Shown: piece after piece, positions 47,009-58,640 of the stretch
How the letters are laid out: each line of letters opens with the position of its first letter
Position numbering within the stretch: position 1 is the stretch's first letter
Assembly: GCA_027559495.1 (NCBI GenBank)
Contig: JAMXSV010000006.1
Location: 496,001 to 560,000 of the forward strand
Source: Aurifilum marmelostoma
Taxonomy: Eukaryota; Ascomycota; Sordariomycetes; Diaporthales; Cryphonectriaceae
Reading direction: 5' to 3'
DNA: 64,000 bases
Made by a program: the position numbers and the translations under genes
Notes under the pieces: model-generated
Told to the model about the DNA's origin: nothing
The model's database searches: none
Seen by the model: the letters and a program-made list of their open reading frames with translations, nothing else

Positions 47009-50000
47009 CTACTTCTTGCCCCGCGCCATCAACTTGCCACGCAGGTCCGATACGACATCACACCACAAGTCTATCGCCTGCTTCCCGTTGCGAGCCTGGA
47101 TACGATCGCCCACCCGACTTGCGAGGAACTCGGCCAACTTGGTTGCGTTGAACTGCTCGCCGTATATCACTCCAGCCTGAGCAGACACTATAAAGTCGAG
47201 ACCCGTAGGCCCTGCCGAGCTATGTATCGCTAGAATGATCTCGACCTTGGTCTGCAGGGCAGCCAAAAGTAAGGAAGATCTGATGGCAATAGCCGAATCT
47301 GACACGCGGCTGACCGAGGTGGGACAAGTGAGGTTAAGGTGATACACCTGATTGGCTAGCGTGTTGGCGCGATCCCAAGCCGCGCTAACCACTTTGAGCA
47401 TGCGGCTCAGCCTTGTGCGGGACTGCGGGAGTCCACGAACGTGATCACGCATGCATTGTAGGCAAAACTCGACCTCTGGTGTTGGTTGGCGAGGGCTTTT
47501 ATCTCGAGTTGTGGCAACGTACCAGAGGTCAACCCTGGAGTTTTGTTGTTGTCCGGGACTGAAAGAGGCGACGTCGAGCACAAGCTCAATTTCCCGCCGA
47601 TAAGTCATCGACACAGTGGTGCCCTGGACGCCTGTAATCGCCCAGCCGTGTTGCTTTTCGATGGCGTTCACCTTGGCCTTCAAGGCACCAATCTCGCTGG
47701 AGCTCCAGCCGCGGCAGTCCTGGCGGGTCTTTTCCGCTTCTTTGATGTCTGAGTCGCAGCTTCGTTTCTCCTCAGCAAGTTGACCAATGCTGAGTTCGGT
47801 CTCCCGGAGCTGCTCCTGGAGCTGTGCAACCTCCCGTGTCTTTGCCTCGATGTGCTCTTCAGCTGCGAGGAGATCCGCCCGAGCAGCTTCCAGTTCCTGG
47901 GGATCACAGTCTTCCAGCTCGCTGGCGACAGCCTCAAGATTCTCACACTCCCGGCTCATTGCCTCAGATTGCTTCACCAAGGCCGGCAGGATAGACGAGA
48001 GCAGTTCCTGCTGCTGATCAAACAACTGCTCATCCTTCGTCATGCCTTCAGCAGTCTTGATCAGACCTTCCTTTAAACCATCCTGTAGCTTCATACGCCA
48101 TTCATACCACATGGCCTTGCTCAGGAGTCGAGCGTGAGTCTTCACATTCTTGAACTGGTTGTCCATCAGCGTCTTGAACTCGGGGGACGCTGAGATGTAC
48201 TCCTTGAAGAGAGGTGGGTTCTCCTCAAATGTCTCCGTCTCGATCTCGCGGACGATACGACGGCCCTCGGAGATGTATTTCTTCAATTCGCGGCAGGAGT
48301 GTTGGTATAACTCAAGCATCGGCACCGTACAAGCTCCTGCAACAACGCACGTCTCCAGTGAGATGTCTTCCTTGTCATCAGCCGACATGCTGTCCTTTCG
48401 CGCCGAGGGCATCACCGTATTCCGGCGCTTGGTTGTTGTGAGTTCCATGAAGCGAATGCTGGTCATGTTGAGGAAGTCTTGCAAATGGAGTCTATCTTCG
48501 CCATCGCTCGGTTGCAACTCGGCAAGGTTGGCAGACGGTGTTGCGTTGAAATTGATAGTGGTCGAAGGCTGGTCGTCGACGACATTCCTGAAGCGCCCTT
48601 GGTCCTTGGGCGTCGTAATGCTGGCGCCTTTTTGCGGAGACTGTCTCGTTGTAGGGGTGATATAGTCGTCGACGTCGTCCAGTCGGCTGACCGTGGCTCG
48701 AGATCCGGTCGTCTCAGCCTTCGACGGTGGCTGCTGCAGCCGGATATTCTTGACTGGACTGCCCTGAAGCCCCCTAAGCCTCTTTACCCCATCCTGCTCC
48801 TCAGCGTCGCTATCGTTATCTAGCTCCGACGGACGCTTTCCGAGAAGACCCCGAGCACTGCCCACATGCAGACTCTTGCGGCCTTTGAGCGGGTTTTTCT
48901 TTGGAGACAGTCCCGATATCAGCTCTTTCAGGTTCAGGGTGGCCTCGCGGTCATCTGATCCGCCATCTGCCTCCTTCTCCATACTGCGCCGGCCGCTTTC
49001 ACGATCTTGATCATCACGGCGTTCTCGGTCTATCTCCTCCTCCAGCACCTTTGGATCTTCAAAGGCAACGATCTTCCTCTGCCCGGGTAGCATTATTGGG
49101 CTGAAAGCGGCAGCACTCTCACCAATGGAACCGCGGCGATCGAATATTTCTGTGATCCGAGGGGACCCAATTCCATTCCGGTCAACACCAATACCTGAAA
49201 GCTTGGGCCTCTGGGGCGTAAGAACCACGAGTGGAAGCGTCGAATCTTGCTGGAAGAGACTGTTTGACAACTTCGTGGACGATCTGAAAGAGGAGTTCGG
49301 GGTTGCCTTTGTTTGGGGCGATGGGCCACGGGCAGGTAAAGTCTTTCTCTGTGGTGAGATGGAAGTGCGACTCGTGCTCCGTGCCGGGCTGTGAGACGGA
49401 GACGCAGGGCCTTTGGAGCGTGTTTTCCGTTGAGATAGTGGAGTCGTATTGCTACTCTTTGGGGGTGACTTAGGTGTTGTCGGAAACAGGAGCCCATTGC
49501 TTCTCCGCAGGCCCTTGCCATGAAACGCCGACGAACCCGGAGATTGCTGTGACCCTTGGCTGCTGCTAGATCGAAGTTGTTTTGATGAAGCATTCACCAG
49601 GGCTGGTTCGGAGGCGTCTGTTGTCGCGGGCTGGTCAACTTCCTGCTCCAAAAGTTGTTTTGCTGCCGCTCTGCTCTCAGGTGTTGGTTGAGACTGGAGA
49701 ATAGCGCCGACAGCTGTTGTGATGTCCATTCCAACAGTGTCGTCGCCATCAACATTGTCTCCGGCAACCGCACCACTGGCCGGGAGAATCCGACCGGTAC
49801 CACCCACGTTCGGGGTCATATCCATGAGAGCCCCGTCATTAGCTGGTTCTTTGAGTGGCGAAGAGCTCTGTGGGAAGGAACCTTGCACTTGCTTGTTCTT
49901 AGCAGCCAGCACACGTCCCATCACAGTAGTCAGTTCCATTGACATCTCCTCATCGCTCTGATGACCCGAGTCTGCATCGGACGCTGGTTCTCGCTGAATG

Positions 50001-51456
50001 TTGCCGACTGCTGTAGTGAATTCCATAGTCTGTTCTTGAGCGGATTCGTCATCTTCTGGCAAGATGCCGCCGTAAACATTTGTAACATCCATTGACATGT
50101 CGCCAACAGGTGAAGACAGCTCGTTGGGGTCAATGATACCGCCGACAGCATTTGTCATGTCCATATCCATGCCCATTTCAGTCTCATCCACATCTTCCTT
50201 CAGAGGACTCGACTTGAGAGGACTTGATGACGGATAGCTGCTATCCGATCGGGGCTCTTCTCGTGTGACCGATGCTTGCTGCTGCTGCTGCTGCTGTCGT
50301 TGTCTTGCATTCTTTCCCCAGCCCACGAAACCTGGGATGACCTCCTCATCCTCTTCTGGCTCCCGCGCCTGGTTGACGGCTCGCCGAGCAGCCTCTCTCA
50401 AGGCACCGTCCAGACTTGACGTGGTTTCTGCATCATCGGCCCCATACCTGGTTGAAGCCAAGGACACGGATGTCATCTCCTCCGCCTCCACAGTCACCAT
50501 CGTCCCATCACTGTCGAAGTCGCTATCGGAGTTGGATGCCTCTGTCTGTACTTCGGCGACATCATCGCCCTCGTCCGAGTCAGAGTCGTAGACGGTAGAG
50601 GTCATGGTGTCATCGCCGTGGCCTCCAAAATCGCTCTCGGAAGCCAAGCCGGAACTTCTTCTGCGATTCTTTTGATGCAGGCGGCGCTGGTCCTCTGGAG
50701 ACTCGGCAACAGTCTCTTCAACCTGCTCGGGCGGCGTAGAAGGCGAGTCGGCCGCCTCATCTTCTCCGTCGTTCTCGGCATTATGCGGAGCTGGCGATTG
50801 TGCAGCAATGGATGATGCTCTTCGCGTGGACTCCGTCGACGTCGTCGAGTCCTGCATGTATTCGACCTCGTGGAACGTATGAAGGGTTGCCTCGGCCGCA
50901 AACGACACTCGACGGTTCGCAAGAGACTTTCGACGGGCCTCCCTTCTATCTTTGATCTCCTTCTCCAATGCGGCCCTCTCGCGCTCCTCCCGCTCTCGCG
51001 CCGCAGCCTGTTGTTCCTCTTCAGTCCGCAGCGCGATCTTGGTGCCGGATGCGCCACTGTTATCACCGTTCTCCTGGTCTGTTGCGCTTTGTGAGGACGA
51101 CTTGCTTCCGGCTTTGGAGGCTTTCGATTTATATGACGGTATCTCTGGTAGAGGCATGGTCGGCTTTAGAATAGATCGAGGTGGTGGTCGGGCAGGCCCC
51201 GCAAGTGACTATTGTCCGGGGTCAGGCACTGTTAACATTTGGAGCAGATACATGGTGACGGTACCACTCGACGGTTCCCTGAACCTGCCTTCAGAGCATC
51301 CAATCCTCCTGGACCCATGCTCTTGCTACGCGACTTGGCCTTCTTCCTGTTCTCCGCCAGTGTCGGGCCCGCGCCCAGATCAACAGTCGCATTGTCTTTG
51401 TCGACAGCGCTAAGTGACTTGCGCGTGCGGCGCGTTGTCGGTAGATCGCCAGCCAT
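47009..51456 (-). CDS. spc7: Kinetochore scaffold Spc7/KNL1/Spc105
   Basis: Two exons (51456-51268, 51208-47009) give 1462 aa. The donor is CGA|GTGGTA or three bases later at GTACCG, changing one residue. Spc7 is the KNL1 subunit of the KMN network, docking Bub1/Bub3 and PP1 at kinetochores. It shows RSILKPT (SILK motif, about 74-80) and RVSF (about 163-166), the two PP1-binding motifs. Six MELT-like repeats follow (MDMT, MDVT, MEFT, MELT, MDMT, MDIT, each with a following V/A-x-G, encoded at about 49690-50190). A basic Ser-rich middle comes next, then the conserved Spc7 domain (LHLQDFLNMTSIRFMELTTTK, abridged), a long coiled coil (EEHIEAKTREVAQLQEQL) and a C-terminal RWD-like region ending SDLRGKLMARG. 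A CAG repeat encodes Q9 near 50280. Confidence 0.95.
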
Positions 51457-52055
51457 TGTCGAAGGTAATTTAGTTATATGTAGGTGGTAGTGACGCGCCG
51501 AGCAAGAATAATGAGGTTCTCGAGCATGACCGCGCTGTAAACCAAAAAGGTTGTTGTTGGCATCTGCAAGAAGTTGGGTTCGGGCTCAGGTTGCCGGGTC
51601 ATAAGAGAGTAAACATTTGGAGCGTCAAGCGCGTCTACCCAAAGACAGCGGGCCAGACCAGAACAGGGTAGCGGCTTGTGATCCTGGGTGTTAAAGCGGG
51701 GCAGACTTATCAAGCAGGGGGCGCCACATCAGTGTGGCTGAGGCAGATAGAAATCGGAGTAGTGTGCTGTGGCGCTGCAACGCTCGGGCCAAGTCAGAAA
51801 TTGTTGTGGGATCTCCGATTTTCTGCCCTTTGCCTTTTGCAGTGTGGATTCTGCTTTTCGAACTTCTGAACCTCAATCGCCCAGCAGCCATTTGGTCAAC
51901 TTGTGAGTGCCGCCAGCCCATCTATCTCGACTCCCCTTACCGAAAACCACATCGAGTCGAATTAAGCGAAGTTAACCATCGATATTTTCAACAATAGAAT
52001 CGCGAAGCCTTACCCATCGCCCCAATCTCTGCGACCGACAAGACCAATCGCGAAC
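51457..52055. promoter_or_regulatory. Divergent promoter region, spc7 / rps11
   Basis: 600 bp between divergent start codons. No TATA box is obvious. It should hold the strong ribosomal-protein promoter on the right side. Confidence 0.45.
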
Positions 52056-52919
52056 ATGGCTACCGAGTTGACCGTCCAGTCCGAGAGGGCTTTCCAGAAG
52101 CAGCCTCACGTCTCTCTGGTTACCAAGAGCAAGACCAAGCGTCCTGGAAAGGGTGGCGTGAGTGGCCCTTGATACATACGAACTACGATGCCGACGTCGC
52201 GAATATTGTGGAGGACGCGAAGAAAAGTATTCAAATGCTGACAGACTGGAACAGCGCCGGTGGTACAAGGACGTTGGTCTGGGTTTCCGTACCCCCAAGA
52301 CTGCCATTGAGGGCCAGTACATCGGTACGTCAAGACATGAGATTTTCTGGTCTTTTTTCCAAGATGCATTGAGATTTTTCGACAGCGCTCGCGCGCTTGC
52401 GACCAGGTCATAGTGGGGCTCTGGAGGAAGAGGCATGCGCACGAAGGTGGTCTTCTTGAGCGCGCGCAGGAGGGTGACTTGTTTTCTCGTGGGATTGAAC
52501 AATTACTGACCCATGCCACTCTCAACAGACAAGAAGTGCCCCTTCACCGGTCTCGTCTCGATCCGTGGCCGTATCCTGACCGGCACCGTCGTCTCCACCA
52601 AGATGCACCGTACTATCATCATCCGCCGCGAGTACCTCCACTTCATTCCCAAGTACTCCCGTTACGAGAAGCGACACAAGAACCTGGCTGCCCACGTCTC
52701 CCCGGCTTTCCGTGTTGAGGAGGGTGATCAGGTCACCGTTGGACAGTGCCGACCTCTGAGCAAGACTGTAGGTTACCGCAGGCGGTGGGAATCTGCACAC
52801 CACGTGAGGTGCAGAGAGGGAGGTATTGAGGCTGACAGTGTTCTTTCTAGGTCCGATTCAACGTCCTCCGTGTGCTGCCTCGCACCGGCAAGGCCGTCAA
52901 GTCTTTCGCCAAGTTCTAA
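52056..52919 (+). CDS. rps11: 40S ribosomal protein S11 (uS17)
   Basis: Four exons (52056-52157, 52255-52324, 52529-52767, 52851-52919) give 159 aa. It is nearly colinear with yeast Rps11: TELTVQSERAFQKQPHV, RWYKDVGLGFRTPKTAIEG, KKCPFTGLVSIRG, TGTVVSTKMHRTI, YEKRHKN, HVSPAFRV and a C-terminal FNVLRVL...KSFAKF. Intron 1 uses the AACAG just before CGC-CGG (52254), downstream of a GCTGACAG branch. The ACAG within the branch is too close to it. Small-subunit ribosomal protein of the cytoplasm. Confidence 0.98.
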
Positions 52920-53975
52920 AATGGGACACGGGACGGGCGGGGTTTCCTCTGGCATTTCTGGCGTCGATTGCTTGATGGTTTATAAACAAGAAATGGGCGG
53001 CGGATCAAAGGGTGAACTGCAAAAAAAAGGACATCAGGTTGCCCTTAGTGCAGTTTGGAATGAAAAGATATTCGGCATACCTGTGGCCTCTTGACGACGA
53101 ACGAATACGCGAAGGTCATGTGTGATATCGCCGAGGAAAAAGCGGATTTTGGGATTTCCGTCAATCAAAGAAACAATCTCAACCCACATGTGGTTTGCTG
53201 TGTGACTGTTGTTGGCCGCATGACTGTTTGAATCATGAGCTGCGTGGTCTAATGCTTGAGGTGGACTGCATCTTGACTTGACCTGCTGTACTGACGCCAG
53301 CAGGACCAACGATGTTGGTCGGGGAAATTGTTCCTCTTATCTTGTGGCCGATAATCAACATCGTCACAGATCTCGTTAGTCGCGGAGTCGACGTGAAGGA
53401 TCGCTTTTACGAAGTAGTCTTAAGTTTCTGGCCTCATACCCAGATCTTGAGGCTAAGTAGGTCGACGCAGGAGTGTGTAGGTAGCGTTACAAGGCTGGAA
53501 AACACTTGACATAACCAGGTCTAATGCCCTGAGTTACGCCGAAGGGGTCCTACTGTCAGGGAATGCTGTCTACATGCTTCATATTGAGATGAGAACTGGC
53601 ACTATCCAGACTAGCATCGCCTCCAAAGTATGACAGACTTGCTGTAGAATGCGTTCAACAGAAGCATGAGATTCCAGTCTTGTGTTCTGTGTGCCGGGGC
53701 GGGTTGCGACGACAAACTACACTCCATCTGTCCGCCGGAAGGGGGCTCGACGAGCACGTCAGGATGTAGTACAAAATACCTGTCTAATGAATCGTTTGTG
53801 ATTCGACTTGCTTGCTCTCCATCGCACCTGTCGTGGATTACGTCAGCAAGTTTGAATAAGTCCTCGCGCCTGCCTTGCCGAGCTCGCCTCCGACAGGCTG
53901 GCCGACAAAATCTTGGACGAGATTCGTCCCAGGCCAATGCGACTCAACCTCCTCTGGAACGACTAACCCATCGCA
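52920..53975. other. Intergenic region, rps11 / twin-Cx9C gene
   Basis: About 1.05 kb without a supported gene. It includes the rps11 3' flank and the promoter of the next gene. Confidence 0.5.
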
Positions 53976-55045
53976 ATGGGAGTCTTTGACGGCTGGTTTG
54001 GCAAGAGGAGCGACGAGCCTCTGGCAAGACTCGACCCGAAAGTCCGTGAATTTCTCGAGAAGGAGTCGCCCGTCAAGCTCGACGACAACAAGAAATCACC
54101 CAGCCGAGATGCTGCCGCCCAGGCAGAGGTAGCAGCCGCTGCCGCTCAAGCTCAGGCCGAGGCCGCAAGGCAGCAAGGGGCCGCAAGATCAGCAGGGGAG
54201 GCAGCAGTCCCAGAGCAGAGCCTTTTCCAGGACGGCCGGTACGCGCACCTGTGGAAGACGTACCGCCCGCTCTCCGAAATCGAGAACGAGACCAAGTCGG
54301 ACGAGGAAAAGCTTCGCGATGTGCTGGAGGCGTACAAGAGCCGCAAGGCGGCCATTGGAGCGGCGGCTCTGGAGAACTGCGCCGAGGAGCAGGTGGACTG
54401 GAGCAACTGCATGCGGGGCGGGTCATTGTACGCGCGCATGACTATGTGCAGGGACGAGGTGCGCAAGTTTGAGAGGTGCTATAATATGCAGTCGGTGAGT
54501 GTCGAGCGCCCATGATGAGCGACTTTTTCTGTTCTTGTGGCATATGATGGCTGATTATTCCGTCGTGGTGGGCATTTCTTACACAGAGATTACTCAAAGC
54601 ACTGGGCTACCTCAACAGCGTCGATGGTTCACACGAGACAGACGAGAAGATCCAGCTGCACGCCGACAAGCTTTACCACCAGATGCTGGCTCAGGAGGTC
54701 GCGATAGAAGAAGCTCAGAAGGAGGGCAAGCCCATACCAAAGTTCGAGCCGGTAATACCGAGACAGCTGGCAGACGCCGCTGCCGAGGACAATGCCGCGA
54801 AGCTGAGCGAGAGCGCCAAAAAGCGGGTGCAGAATAAACTGGACAAGGTGGACGAGCTAGAGCGTGATGCAGAACAGGCCGCCATAGATGCCGAGACGAG
54901 GGCCAAGGCCGAGATGGTCGACAGGATCAAGAACCTGTGGAAGGAGCAGGAGGCGGAGAGGAGAGCTAGGATAGAGAAGGGCGAAGAGACGCTCTGGGAC
55001 AAGGCTGCAACGATGTTCGGATCTTCTGGCGGGAAGAAGAGTTGA
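53976..55045 (+). CDS. Twin-Cx9C (CHCH-type) protein with coiled-coil arms
   Basis: Two exons (53976-54494, 54587-55045) give 325 aa. The intron (GTGAGT...TTACACAG) is phase 0. Around residues 130-172 two exact Cx9C pairs are seen: C-AEEQVDWSN-C and C-RDEVRKFER-C, separated by MRGGSLYARMTM. This is the signature of Mia40-oxidised intermembrane-space proteins. The flanks are unusual for such proteins: an Ala/Gln-rich helix (about 48-75) before it and a long Lys/Glu/Ala-rich coiled coil (about 225-310) after it. No classical presequence is evident. It is much longer than most twin-Cx9C proteins. It looks conserved but I do not recognise a named orthologue. Confidence 0.8.
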
Positions 55046-55175
55046 ACATCATAGAGAAGACTAGCACGACATTGGCATGGACCTCACCGGCGTCATGAGC
55101 ATTTATTCATTTGTGCAGGAATATATCCTTCTCCAAAGGGACAGCAACAAGTCTTGAAACCTCCCTCTTCTTTCT

Positions 55176-56075
55176 TCACTCCCTCCACCTGATACTCCAG
55201 TCTCCTTTGGCAAAACTCGGTTCGACAATCTTACCCAACATGACAGCCTCACATTTCCTCCTCGTCTTTCCAGTCTCCACTGAGAACCCAAACACCACAC
55301 CTCTTCTAGCCGCACACCTCACCATCTCCCTCTGCCGAGCCCTTCTGAGCCCCTCCCGCCGCTTCTCCAGCATCGCATCCGTCTCCTCCACACGCTCCGC
55401 CCGCCCTTTTTCTCCGCCAACGCTGCCATTGACCTCGGATACATCCTGTGGTGGCCGGATACGCGTGCCACTGCGGATGGACAGGCGCGCGAAGACATCA
55501 TAGTCGATGGGAGGCGAGGAAGAGGAGGATGTTGGGTCTTCCAAGGTCCCAGAGGACGAGTGTTGCTGACCAGGTGGTTGGGCCTCATGCGAAGAGGAGA
55601 GCTGCTCAGGATCTGTCAGGCTGGCATCCGTGTGTCCACCTTCTGTACCAGCATCGTCTTCGTCATCCCGGTCAAACATATGTCTCTCCACTTGATCACA
55701 TGACACCAATATTCTAGCATCGCCCTTTATCTTCTTCCCGGCTCCCCTCTTGGAACCCTTCTTTGCGGCGCCACGGCTATGACCAGCCGGCCGGCCTTCT
55801 CCACCCGACTGTTCTGTCTCCCCCTCCAGAAACCCGACAAAGACGGCTTCAATCTCGCGCTCCAGCTTCCCAGGCTTGTGACTGCGGCACCGGCTAGAGC
55901 AGTACTTGACCGGTGTCTTGCTATCTGCTGCTGCGGCAGAGGGTGTCTTGCGCGAGCTGATGACCCGTCCACACGAGTGGCAGTAGGGCGTGTCCTCGCC
56001 GCCCGAGACCAGGTAGAACGGGGCGGGAGTGGCCTGGTGCTTGGATGGGCGTGACCAGCTGTCCATCCACGACAT
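55176..56075 (-). CDS. Putative zinc-binding CxxC/CxxxC protein
   Basis: Single exon of 299 aa from MSWMDSWSRP. An in-frame ATG at 56243 would add 56 residues of non-conserved look. Near the N-terminus, YCHSCGRVISSRK and, ~20 residues on, VKYCSSRCRSHKPG form a likely four-Cys zinc site (CxxC...CxxxC). A basic KKGSKRGAGKKIKG patch follows, then an acidic/Ser-rich disordered region. The C-terminal segment is R-x-GLRRARQREMVRCAARRG-V-F-G. The function is unknown; a nucleic-acid or nuclear role is a guess from the basic patches. Its 3' end faces the twin-Cx9C gene 130 bp away. Confidence 0.75.
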   Translation of the reverse strand: MSWMDSWSRPSKHQATPAPFYLVSGGEDTPYCHSCGRVISSRKTPSAAAADSKTPVKYCSSRCRSHKPGKLEREIEAVFVGFLEGETEQSGGEGRPAGHSRGAAKKGSKRGAGKKIKGDARILVSCDQVERHMFDRDDEDDAGTEGGHTDASLTDPEQLSSSHEAQPPGQQHSSSGTLEDPTSSSSSPPIDYDVFARLSIRSGTRIRPPQDVSEVNGSVGGEKGRAERVEETDAMLEKRREGLRRARQREMVRCAARRGVVFGFSVETGKTRRKCEAVMLGKIVEPSFAKGDWSIRWRE

Positions 56076-56743
56076 CTTGGTTCGTCGGCCGGGCGAGGTT
56101 GAGGTGGTGTGGAAGGTGCAGTGTGTGAGTGGTGGTGGGGGACGGGATCCTGCAAGGAGAAGGTGATGTCTTGATCTATCCAAGAGACATGAGACAGCAA
56201 ACGCACGCTTATGTATCTTTCGAGAGAGGCAATCAGCCAGCATGAGTGTGAAGATGAGAGTGAGATTTAAGAGGTTATTGTTCGGAGTCTCATATGGAAT
56301 CGTCTAATACTTCTTAGTAGGCAGGGTAGGGCATGAGGAAGTTGGGGGAAGGCGGAGGATTAATGATATCATACATCGTCACTCTAAGACCCTTCTCGTC
56401 CACACCGGCTGTGAGCTTCATCTAAACCAGGAAAAATAAAACAACTTGGTCCCGCTATGTATCTCGAAAGTCAGGATAACGGTAATTGTGGTCACCATAG
56501 ATTGTTCAACAAAGAGAAAGAAAGAAAAAGAAAAGAAACAATGGACGCTTTAGCAGCCTGACTCTTCACATAATTAAGTATTCAATCAGACTTGTATTGC
56601 TACGCTCGCACACCTACACAGCATTGTGCAGAGACCCAGATATGGAAACGTCCAGGTTAAATCATCAACTAAAGATGCAAAAAGTACTACCTACACTTGG
56701 TATCCCTCGCCACCGACCACCTCCATGAAGCCTTGTCACTTCA
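56076..56743. other. Spacer between two minus-strand genes
   Basis: About 670 bp, AT-rich in part, with an AAAGAAAG purine tract (about 56512-56540). No gene is seen. Confidence 0.5.
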
Positions 56744-57997
56744 CTACCCAAAAGGGGTGGGAGAGCCGATTCGAGGAGTGATGAGGCCTGAGGGTACAGC
56801 GGCAGACGTGCCAGACTGGTAGTAGTCCAGGCTGCTTGCGATCGAGAGACTGGAATGTCCACCATTGCTAGTGATGAGGGCGTCTTGAAGGAGCTGTTGT
56901 GTGCTGTCGTACGGCGCCAGACGCTGGTTGGGCCGGCGGCGCTGAACCCACGGGTCCTCTCGTGATATCCAGTCCGAGTCCAAAGGTGAAGCTGATAAAT
57001 ATTGGCTGTCCGGGATGTCAGCAGTGTCGTCGTAATAGTCCAAGGCAGCACCAGCCCGACGAGGGTCATGAAATTGGCCGTCGTCGTCCGTATCGCTAGC
57101 TTCTGCGCAACTCATGCTCATCTGGTAGTCTGATCTCCACAAAGGCCGAGTCCATACTGAACCACGAACGACGCCGAGGACCATAGCCAACGAGCCGACA
57201 CTTCCCATGATATATATGGCACGCTTCCAGAACGCCTTCTGAGAGACCTTGTTGACCTTTTCCACCTCTTCGATCACATCCAGGATCCCGCTCGTGAAGG
57301 CCGTCAGTGGTTTCCGGACGCTTTCCCACACGGCCTCCCGTACCTGGTCATCCTCAGAGGCGAAGTCATCTGGCCTTTTCCTGACGATCTCTAGCTGCTT
57401 CAGCAGGTCCTGCACGAGCGTGAATGCCTCCGAGGGGATCACATGCTTCCTACCGCCAGATGACACAGCGATGGAGTTGGCTCCCGTCAGTTGGGATTTC
57501 CAGTCCGGCCCTGCGTATAGACAATCCGATAGGTGTTTGAGCGTCTTCATCCGGATGTTGAATGCGCACTTGCGCCCCCGCGTGGCGTTGAGGCAATGTT
57601 GGTCCCATCTGTTCGCCTTCATCAGGTCGTAAATCTCCTTGACGGACCTGTTGACCTGCTGCATGGCCTGTTCCACCTCAGATACGTCCACCGGGCGGAA
57701 GAAGTCGTCGTCCTCCTCCTTGCCGGTCATGCCCTCATCAAAGCCGCCAAAATCACGAATCTCCAGCGGTCCCGTAACGAGACTTCGGCCACCTGACCAG
57801 ATATCAGAGGCCCTGTCTGAGACCCGTTGGCCCCAGTACCGTACCGAACCACCTCGACGTTCGTGCCTTGGACGGTCCGGTCCCTCAAGGCAGGATTGAC
57901 AAGACCCTGCTATGGTTCCGTAACCGGACTCGACGTCATTGCGGCTTCGCCTGCGTCGGGCTTCAGACGGGCCGGCGGTCGTCGGTGAATCTGTCAT
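56744..57997 (-). CDS. Single-TM protein of unknown function
   Basis: 417 aa from MTDSPTTAGPSE. The frame stays open for 105 more codons upstream, but through a poly-A (Lys) run at about 58039-58057 and with no protein-like character, so I use the inner ATG. Features are an Arg-rich N-terminus, an amphipathic helical middle (about 105-275: VEQAMQQVNRSVKEIYDLM, ...FTLVQDLLKQLEIVRKR) and one transmembrane helix (AIYIMGSVGSLAMVLGVV, about 282-300). The tail is Asp/Ser/Tyr-rich. There are two Cys in the middle domain. No family is recognised. Confidence 0.7.
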   Translation of the reverse strand: MTDSPTTAGPSEARRRRSRNDVESGYGTIAGSCQSCLEGPDRPRHERRGGSVRYWGQRVSDRASDIWSGGRSLVTGPLEIRDFGGFDEGMTGKEEDDDFFRPVDVSEVEQAMQQVNRSVKEIYDLMKANRWDQHCLNATRGRKCAFNIRMKTLKHLSDCLYAGPDWKSQLTGANSIAVSSGGRKHVIPSEAFTLVQDLLKQLEIVRKRPDDFASEDDQVREAVWESVRKPLTAFTSGILDVIEEVEKVNKVSQKAFWKRAIYIMGSVGSLAMVLGVVRGSVWTRPLWRSDYQMSMSCAEASDTDDDGQFHDPRRAGAALDYYDDTADIPDSQYLSASPLDSDWISREDPWVQRRRPNQRLAPYDSTQQLLQDALITSNGGHSSLSIASSLDYYQSGTSAAVPSGLITPRIGSPTPFG

Positions 57998-58640
57998 TAA
58001 GAGAGTCGAAGCTTCAAGAGAGGTGCGGGCTGGGGGTTCTTTTTTTTTTTTTTTTTCTTTTATAGCCAACCAGTCAAGATCTCTTGTCTGCGAAATCCTG
58101 AGCGGATACAGCGATATGCCGAATGGAGCAAGGTGGTTTTCGGTGAGTTTCGTTCTTTCGTGGATTGCACAGACGAATGCCGGTAATAGAGCTCTGTAGT
58201 AGTTCGGCTCTTGTGGTGCAGAGATGGGAGGTGTCTGAAATCGACACCAATGCCCACACACTGAGCTTTTATATAGAGAGGGCTGCTCCAGGTATGAATA
58301 TGGTGCCATCATGACCGAGGTGCGTTGAGCACGCAGATGTGCGAGCAGTCACGAGCAAAACTGCGTCATGGTAATTGACGATCAGGAGTGAAGACATTTA
58401 TGGTGCCGACCGCTGTCAGCCAATTCATGCTTCATATTGTCGTACTGTGACTTGCTCTCGGGCCTGTGTTGCAGCTGTCAAAACAACGTGTGACTTGAGG
58501 AAAGTAGATACCAAGAATGATGACACAATAAATCGGGAAGAGACATCAAGAAAATAAGCCAGTATGAATTGCGCCGGCTTCGCCAGGTGAGAGGGTATCG
58601 ATCGAAAACAAAACCCGTTAGAGCAGGTATGTTCCACCAC
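57998..58640. other. Spacer between single-TM gene and ame1 3' end
   Basis: About 640 bp holding the promoter of the single-TM gene, including a T18 tract (about 58039-58056). No gene is seen. Confidence 0.5.

Noticed and set aside
56744..58312. Using the upstream ATG at 58312 for the single-TM protein
   Set aside because: The extra 105 codons run through a poly-A (Lys) tract and have no protein-like character; the ATG at 57997 starts the plausible sequence.
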